A DNA stretch of 6,530 nucleotides from Gemmatimonadota bacterium. GTDB lineage: Bacteria > Gemmatimonadota > Gemmatimonadetes > Longimicrobiales > RSA9. How positions within the stretch are numbered: the first letter of the stretch is position 1; the number at the start of each line of letters is the position of its first letter. The notes beneath the pieces were generated by a model. That model had not been told where the DNA came from. It saw only the letters and a program-made list of their open reading frames with translations, and made no database searches. Of this stretch, positions 1 through 6,530 are shown piece by piece. The translations under genes were made by a program, and so were the position numbers. The stretch covers positions 1 through 6,530 of the forward strand of contig JADGGV010000240.1 in NCBI GenBank assembly GCA_019689775.1, written 5' to 3'.

Positions 1-41
1 CGCCCCAACGCCGCCGTGGCCCCACATTCCCCCGCTTGGGG

Positions 42-47
42 TATAAC
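42..47 (+). promoter_or_regulatory. Possible -10 element ahead of hslV
   Basis: TATAAC stands out in an otherwise GC-rich leader and differs from the sigma-70 -10 consensus at one base. No convincing -35 lies at the usual distance: the best candidate, TGGCCC at 17-22, matches poorly and has a 19-base spacer. If used, transcription would start around position 53-55, almost on top of the ribosome binding site, giving a very short leader. The window starts too close to see whether an upstream gene reads into hslV. This is a weak call. Confidence 0.3.
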
Positions 48-55
48 ACCCGTCC

Positions 56-61
56 AGGAGG
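56..61 (+). promoter_or_regulatory. Shine-Dalgarno site that fixes the hslV start
   Basis: AGGAGG, inside a longer purine run to position 68, sits 7 bases before the ATG at 69. This is ideal spacing. It rules out the in-frame TTG at 36, which would put this purine run inside the coding region as a glycine string and add 11 residues not expected in HslV. Confidence 0.8.
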
Positions 62-68
62 AGGGGGG

Positions 69-608
69 ATGACCGCGTTCCACGGCACAACGATCCTCGC
101 CGTCCGTCACAAGGACCGCGTCGCGCTCGGCGGCGACGGCCAGGTGACGGCCGGCGACACCATCATGAAGAGTGGCGCCCAGAAGGTCCGCAAGCTGGCC
201 GACGGGCGCATCCTCGCGGGCTTCGCCGGCTCCGTCGCCGACGCCCTCACGCTGTTCGAGAAGTTCGAGGAGAAGCTGGAGCGCTTCCCGGCCAATCTGC
301 CGCGCGCCTGCGTCGAGCTCGCCAAGGACTGGCGCACGGACCGGTACCTGCGTCGCCTCGAAGCGCTCCTCGCCGTCGCCGACCGCAACCACCTGTTCGT
401 CATCAGCGGCGACGGCAACGTCATCGAGCCGGACGACGAGGTGGCCGCGATCGGCAGCGGCGGCGCCTACGCGCTCGCGGCCGCGCGCGCGCTCAAGGAG
501 CACTCGGACCTCGACGCCGCCGGCATCGTCCGGCGCGCCCTCGAGATCGCCAGCGAGATCTGCATCTACACGAACGCGAAGATCACCGTCCTCGAGCTGC
601 CGGCGTAG
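69..608 (+). CDS. hslV: HslV (ClpQ), peptidase subunit of the HslVU protease
   Basis: HslV is the threonine peptidase of the cytoplasmic HslVU complex: two stacked HslV hexamer rings degrade proteins unfolded by HslU. The protein is 179 residues, normal for the family. It starts MTAFHGTTIL; the catalytic nucleophile should be Thr7, exposed by removal of a six-residue propeptide, as in ClpQ-type HslV with a short FHxTT leader. In mature numbering the other active-site residues are present: Asp17 (GGDGQ, residue 23), Lys33 (residue 39) and Ser124 in IGSGG (residue 130). Conserved blocks ILAGFAGSVADALTLFEKFE, ELAKDWRTDR, LRRLEALLAVAD and EICIYTN are intact. The ATG at 69 is chosen over the TTG at 36 because AGGAGG lies 7 bases upstream. 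hslU follows after 29 bases, the usual operon order. Leucine codons here are 13 CTC and 7 CTG, a milder bias than in gcvT. Confidence 0.97.
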   Translation: MTAFHGTTILAVRHKDRVALGGDGQVTAGDTIMKSGAQKVRKLADGRILAGFAGSVADALTLFEKFEEKLERFPANLPRACVELAKDWRTDRYLRRLEALLAVADRNHLFVISGDGNVIEPDDEVAAIGSGGAYALAAARALKEHSDLDAAGIVRRALEIASEICIYTNAKITVLELPA

Positions 609-637
609 GCCGGCGCGGGACGGCGTCGAGAGGTGAC

Positions 638-2149
638 ATGGCCAAGGTTATGAGCGACGAGCCCACTGCCGCGACCGCCGCCTCGCCCGGCGAGTGGCTC
701 GACGAGATGACGCCCCGGCAGATCGTGGCCGAGCTCGACAAGTACATCGTCGGGCAGGAGAAGGCCAAGCGGGCGGTCGCCATCGCGCTGCGCAACCGCT
801 GGCGGCGGCAGCGCGTCGACGACGATCTCCGCGAGGAGATCATGCCCAACAACATCATCCTGATCGGCCCGACCGGCGTGGGGAAGACCGAGATCGCGCG
901 GCGCCTCGCCAAGCTCGCCGGCGCGCCGTTCGTGAAGGTCGAGGCGTCGAAGTTCACCGAGGTCGGCTACGTCGGCCGCGACGTCGAGTCGATGGTGCGC
1001 GACCTCGTCGACGTCGCCGTCAACCTCGTGCGCGAGGAGCGTGAGGCGGAGGTCGAGGAGCTGGCCGAGCAGCGCGTCGAGGAGCGGCTCCTCGACTTGC
1101 TCCTCCCGCCCGTCCAGCAGCCGGGGGCGGCGAAGCCGCAGGAGGACGGCGCGCCCGCCCGCGTCAAGCGTGCCTTCATCGTCGGCCCCACCGGCCCGGC
1201 CGAGGAGCGCGTCGAGGAGGACGTCCCGCTCGAGGGCGACGACCAGCAGCGCATCCAGGAGCGCCGCGAGCGCACCCGCGAGAAGCTCCGCACCCTGCTC
1301 CGCGACGGCAAGCTCGAGGAGCGCACCGTCGAGGTCGAGGTCACGCAGAGCGCGCCCATCGAGAACATGATGATCCCGATGGGCGGCATGGACGGGATGG
1401 ACTTCAACTTCTCCGAGATGCTCCAGGAGATGCTCCCGAAGAAGAAGAAGCGCCGCACCGTCAGCGTCGCCGAGGCCCGCCGCATCCTCCTCCAGGACGA
1501 GCTCGACAAGCTCGTCGACATGGACGAGGTCACGAACGAGGCGCTCGACCGCGCCGAGGCCATGGGCATCATCTTCCTCGACGAGATCGACAAGGTCGCC
1601 GGCGAGCGCGGCAGCGGCACCGGCCCCGACGTCAGCCGCGAGGGCGTGCAGCGCGACCTCCTCCCGATCGTCGAGGGGAGCACCGTGCAGACGAAGTACG
1701 GCATGGTCCGCACGGACCACATGCTCTTCATCGCCGCCGGCGCGTTCCACGTCTCCAAGCCGAGCGACCTGATCCCCGAGCTCCAGGGCCGCTTCCCGAT
1801 CCGCGTCGAGCTCAGCCCGCTCACGGAGGGCGACTTCGTCCGCATCCTCCGCGAGCCGAAGAACTCGCTGCTCCGGCAATACAAGGCGCTCGTCGCCGCC
1901 GAGGGCGTCGCGCTCGAGCTTACCGACGACGCCATCGCCGAGGTGGCCCGCATCGCCGCCGAGGTCAACGAGCGCAGCGAGAACATCGGCGCCCGCCGGC
2001 TGCACACGGTCATGACCACGCTCCTCGACGATATCCTCTTCGACCTCCCCGAGGCCGGCGGCGACCGCATCCGCATCGACGCCGCCGCCGTGCGCGAGCG
2101 GCTCGACAAGATCGTCAAGGACGAGGATCTGCGCCGCTACATCCTCTGA
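638..2149 (+). CDS. hslU: HslU (ClpY), AAA+ unfoldase of the HslVU protease
   Basis: HslU is the ATP-driven hexameric unfoldase that feeds substrates into HslV. In the 503 residues I see Walker A GPTGVGKT (77-84), pore loop GYVG (110-113), Walker B IIFLDEID (311-318), arginine finger in LQGRFPIRVEL (Arg385), sensor 2 GARRLHTV (451-458) and C-terminal tail EDLRRYIL, which in the family docks into HslV and activates it. The protein is about 60 residues longer than E. coli HslU (443). About 20 come from an N-terminal extension before the conserved MTPRQIV; most of the rest is in the I-domain, roughly residues 158-212, rich in Glu, Arg and Pro. The start at 638 has GAGAGGTGA just upstream, rather close (4-base spacer from GAGG); an in-frame ATG at 650 is possible and would shorten only the poorly conserved extension. 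Confidence 0.97.
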   Translation: MAKVMSDEPTAATAASPGEWLDEMTPRQIVAELDKYIVGQEKAKRAVAIALRNRWRRQRVDDDLREEIMPNNIILIGPTGVGKTEIARRLAKLAGAPFVKVEASKFTEVGYVGRDVESMVRDLVDVAVNLVREEREAEVEELAEQRVEERLLDLLLPPVQQPGAAKPQEDGAPARVKRAFIVGPTGPAEERVEEDVPLEGDDQQRIQERRERTREKLRTLLRDGKLEERTVEVEVTQSAPIENMMIPMGGMDGMDFNFSEMLQEMLPKKKKRRTVSVAEARRILLQDELDKLVDMDEVTNEALDRAEAMGIIFLDEIDKVAGERGSGTGPDVSREGVQRDLLPIVEGSTVQTKYGMVRTDHMLFIAAGAFHVSKPSDLIPELQGRFPIRVELSPLTEGDFVRILREPKNSLLRQYKALVAAEGVALELTDDAIAEVARIAAEVNERSENIGARRLHTVMTTLLDDILFDLPEAGGDRIRIDAAAVRERLDKIVKDEDLRRYIL

Positions 2150-2171
2150 GCGCGGGCCCGGCCCGGCACAC

Positions 2172-2209
2172 CGAAGGCGACGTCGGCGCTCCCACCGGCG
2201 TCGCCTTCG
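2172..2209 (+). terminator. Strong hairpin after hslU, probable terminator
   Basis: CGAAGGCGACG (2172-2182) is followed by its exact reverse complement (2199-2209). Pairing continues inward through one G-T wobble and three G-C pairs to 2186/2195, giving a 15-pair stem with an 8-base loop (2187-2194). It starts 22 bases after the hslU stop and lies before the candidate argF promoter. There is no T-run after it, so it is not a textbook intrinsic terminator. U-poor hairpins at gene ends are common in very GC-rich genomes, and it may act as a terminator, an mRNA 3' end stabiliser, or both. Confidence 0.7.
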
Positions 2210-2227
2210 CGGCACCGGCGCCCGCCC

Positions 2228-2256
2228 TAGCCAGCCCGCCGCGGCGCTGGTATGAT
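2228..2256 (+). promoter_or_regulatory. Candidate sigma-70-type promoter for argF and downstream genes
   Basis: TAGCCA (2228-2233, four of six matches to TTGACA) and TATGAT (2251-2256, five of six to TATAAT) are separated by 17 bases. Transcription would begin near 2263, about 30 bases before the argF start. The position just after the hairpin at 2172-2209 fits a new transcription unit. The -10 is one of the few AT-rich hexamers outside genes here; the -35 is weak. I see no ARG-box-like operator, though such sites vary among phyla. Confidence 0.5.
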
Positions 2257-2295
2257 TCCCGCGCCGTCGCCCCGCGCCATCAGCCCATTGTGACC

Positions 2296-3204
<909 letters not shown>

Positions 3205-3205
3205 C

Positions 3206-3213
3206 GGGGAGGA
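3206..3213 (+). promoter_or_regulatory. Shine-Dalgarno site of gcvT
   Basis: GGGGAGGA begins one base after the argF stop codon and ends 6 bases before the gcvT ATG at 3220. It supports this start and independent ribosome loading on gcvT within a shared transcript. Confidence 0.75.
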
Positions 3214-3219
3214 CGCACC

Positions 3220-4329
<1,110 letters not shown>

Positions 4330-4346
4330 CGGGTGTATCTGTCACG

Positions 4347-4845
4347 GTGGACCCGATCCGTGTCGCGATCCTGACCATCTCCGACGGCGTGGCCCACGGC
4401 GTCCGACCGGATGGAAGTGGTGATGCCATCGCCGGTTGGACCGCCGAGCGCGGCCACGCCGTCGTGCACCGCGCCGTCGTCCCGGACGAGTCCGCGCGCA
4501 TCGCCGCGACGCTCGTCGAGTGGGCCGATGCCGGCACCGCCGACCTCGTGCTCACCACGGGCGGAACCGGCCTGACGTCCCGTGACGTCACGCCCGAAGC
4601 GACGAGGTCCGTCCTCGAGCGCGAGGCGCCGGGGATCGCCGAGGCGATCCGCGCCGCCGGCGCCGCCCTCACGCCCTACGCGGCGCTCTCGCGCGGGCTC
4701 GCCGGCGTGCGCGGCCGGACGCTGATCGTCAACCTACCGGGCGGCACCGGCGGCGTCCGGGACGGGCTCGCCGTCCTGGACCGCCTGCTCGCCCACGCGG
4801 TGCAGTTGCTACGGGGAACCGATACCGAACGGCACGAACGGCCGA

Positions 4846-4853
<8 letters not shown>
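4347..4853 (+). CDS. mog: MogA/MoaB-family molybdenum cofactor protein (probable molybdopterin adenylyltransferase)
   Basis: The family adenylylates molybdopterin with ATP before molybdenum insertion. The 168 residues form one MoCF-binding domain: VAILTISDG (6-14) is the first strand, DLVLTTGGTGLTSRDVTPEAT (66-86) is the signature loop, APGIAEAIR follows, and ALSRGLAGVRGRTLIVNLPGG (113-133) leads into GGVRDGLAVLDRLLAHAVQLL. Asp47 and Asp80 align with the conserved Asp49 and Asp82 of E. coli MogA. MogA and MoaB cannot be separated safely by eye, so the symbol is provisional. The start is GTG 17 bases after gcvT, with no clear ribosome binding site, suggesting readthrough translation or weak expression. 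The stop overlaps the start of the next gene by 8 bases. No other molybdopterin gene or molybdoenzyme is nearby. Confidence 0.88.
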
Positions 4854-6465
<1,612 letters not shown>

Positions 6466-6530
6466 CCCGCGCGCCGGCCCGACCCTCCCGCCGCCTCCTC
6501 CTGCTCCTGCGCGCCGTCATGCTCTTGCCG

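Noticed and set aside
30..41. CCCC-GCTT-GGGG mini-hairpin before hslV
   Set aside because: A four-pair stem in GC-rich sequence is expected by chance; no T-run or conserved context supports a terminator or attenuator.
36..68. Upstream TTG start giving HslV 11 more residues
   Set aside because: The extra residues would be encoded by the purine-rich ribosome binding site itself, and the ATG at 69 has AGGAGG at ideal spacing and gives the expected short propeptide.
4734..4764. The mog NLPGGTGGVRDGL segment differs from the NLPGxPK form seen in E. coli-type MogA/MoaB
   Set aside because: From memory, a GGVRDGL ending is common in actinobacterial and other Mog proteins, so it is a known variant rather than a lost site.
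6519..6530. ATG at the right edge, possibly starting a next gene (MLLP)
   Set aside because: Only four codons are visible and there is no ribosome binding site upstream; the preceding leucine-rich reading has no ATG, GTG or TTG start. Not supportable.

Overview
This 6.5 kb window comes from a bacterial chromosome of very high GC content. It is packed with genes all on the + strand: six complete protein-coding genes and almost no intergenic space. I see no RNA genes, mobile elements, CRISPR, prophage or broken genes. The families are ordinary housekeeping ones plus one less typical regulator. I did not find a new defence or mobile system.

Layout. (1) 1-2209: hslV (69-608) and hslU (638-2149) encode the HslVU (ClpQY) ATP-dependent protease. 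They are 29 bases apart and are followed by a strong GC-rich hairpin (2172-2209) that probably ends or insulates this unit. (2) 2210-6465: after a candidate promoter come argF (ornithine carbamoyltransferase), gcvT (glycine cleavage T protein), a MogA/MoaB-family molybdopterin gene and a sigma-54 activator (EBP). The gaps are 15 and 17 bases, then an 8-base overlap, so these four are probably one transcript. (3) 6466-6530: a 65-base tail in which I see no gene or signal.

The genes do not form one pathway. Unit 1 is protein quality control. Unit 2 joins arginine synthesis, one-carbon/glycine metabolism, molybdenum cofactor synthesis and a transcription regulator. Because the regulator overlaps the mog gene, it may be made in fixed proportion with it, but nothing in the sequence shows what it controls.

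Taxonomy is an inference. The regulator has a long linker with a charged helix and a C-terminus ending in RTLYRKIKEYGIPL. From memory this resembles EBPs of the Bacteroidota/Gemmatimonadota (FCB) group. The base composition fits a GC-rich member such as Gemmatimonadota or a related candidate phylum, but I cannot fix the phylum without a tree. Leucine codon use is strongly skewed to CTC, almost absolutely in gcvT.

The points most worth a second look are the receiver-like domain of the regulator, which lacks its phosphorylation residues, the long linker in the same protein, the enlarged I-domain of HslU, and the uneven CTC bias.
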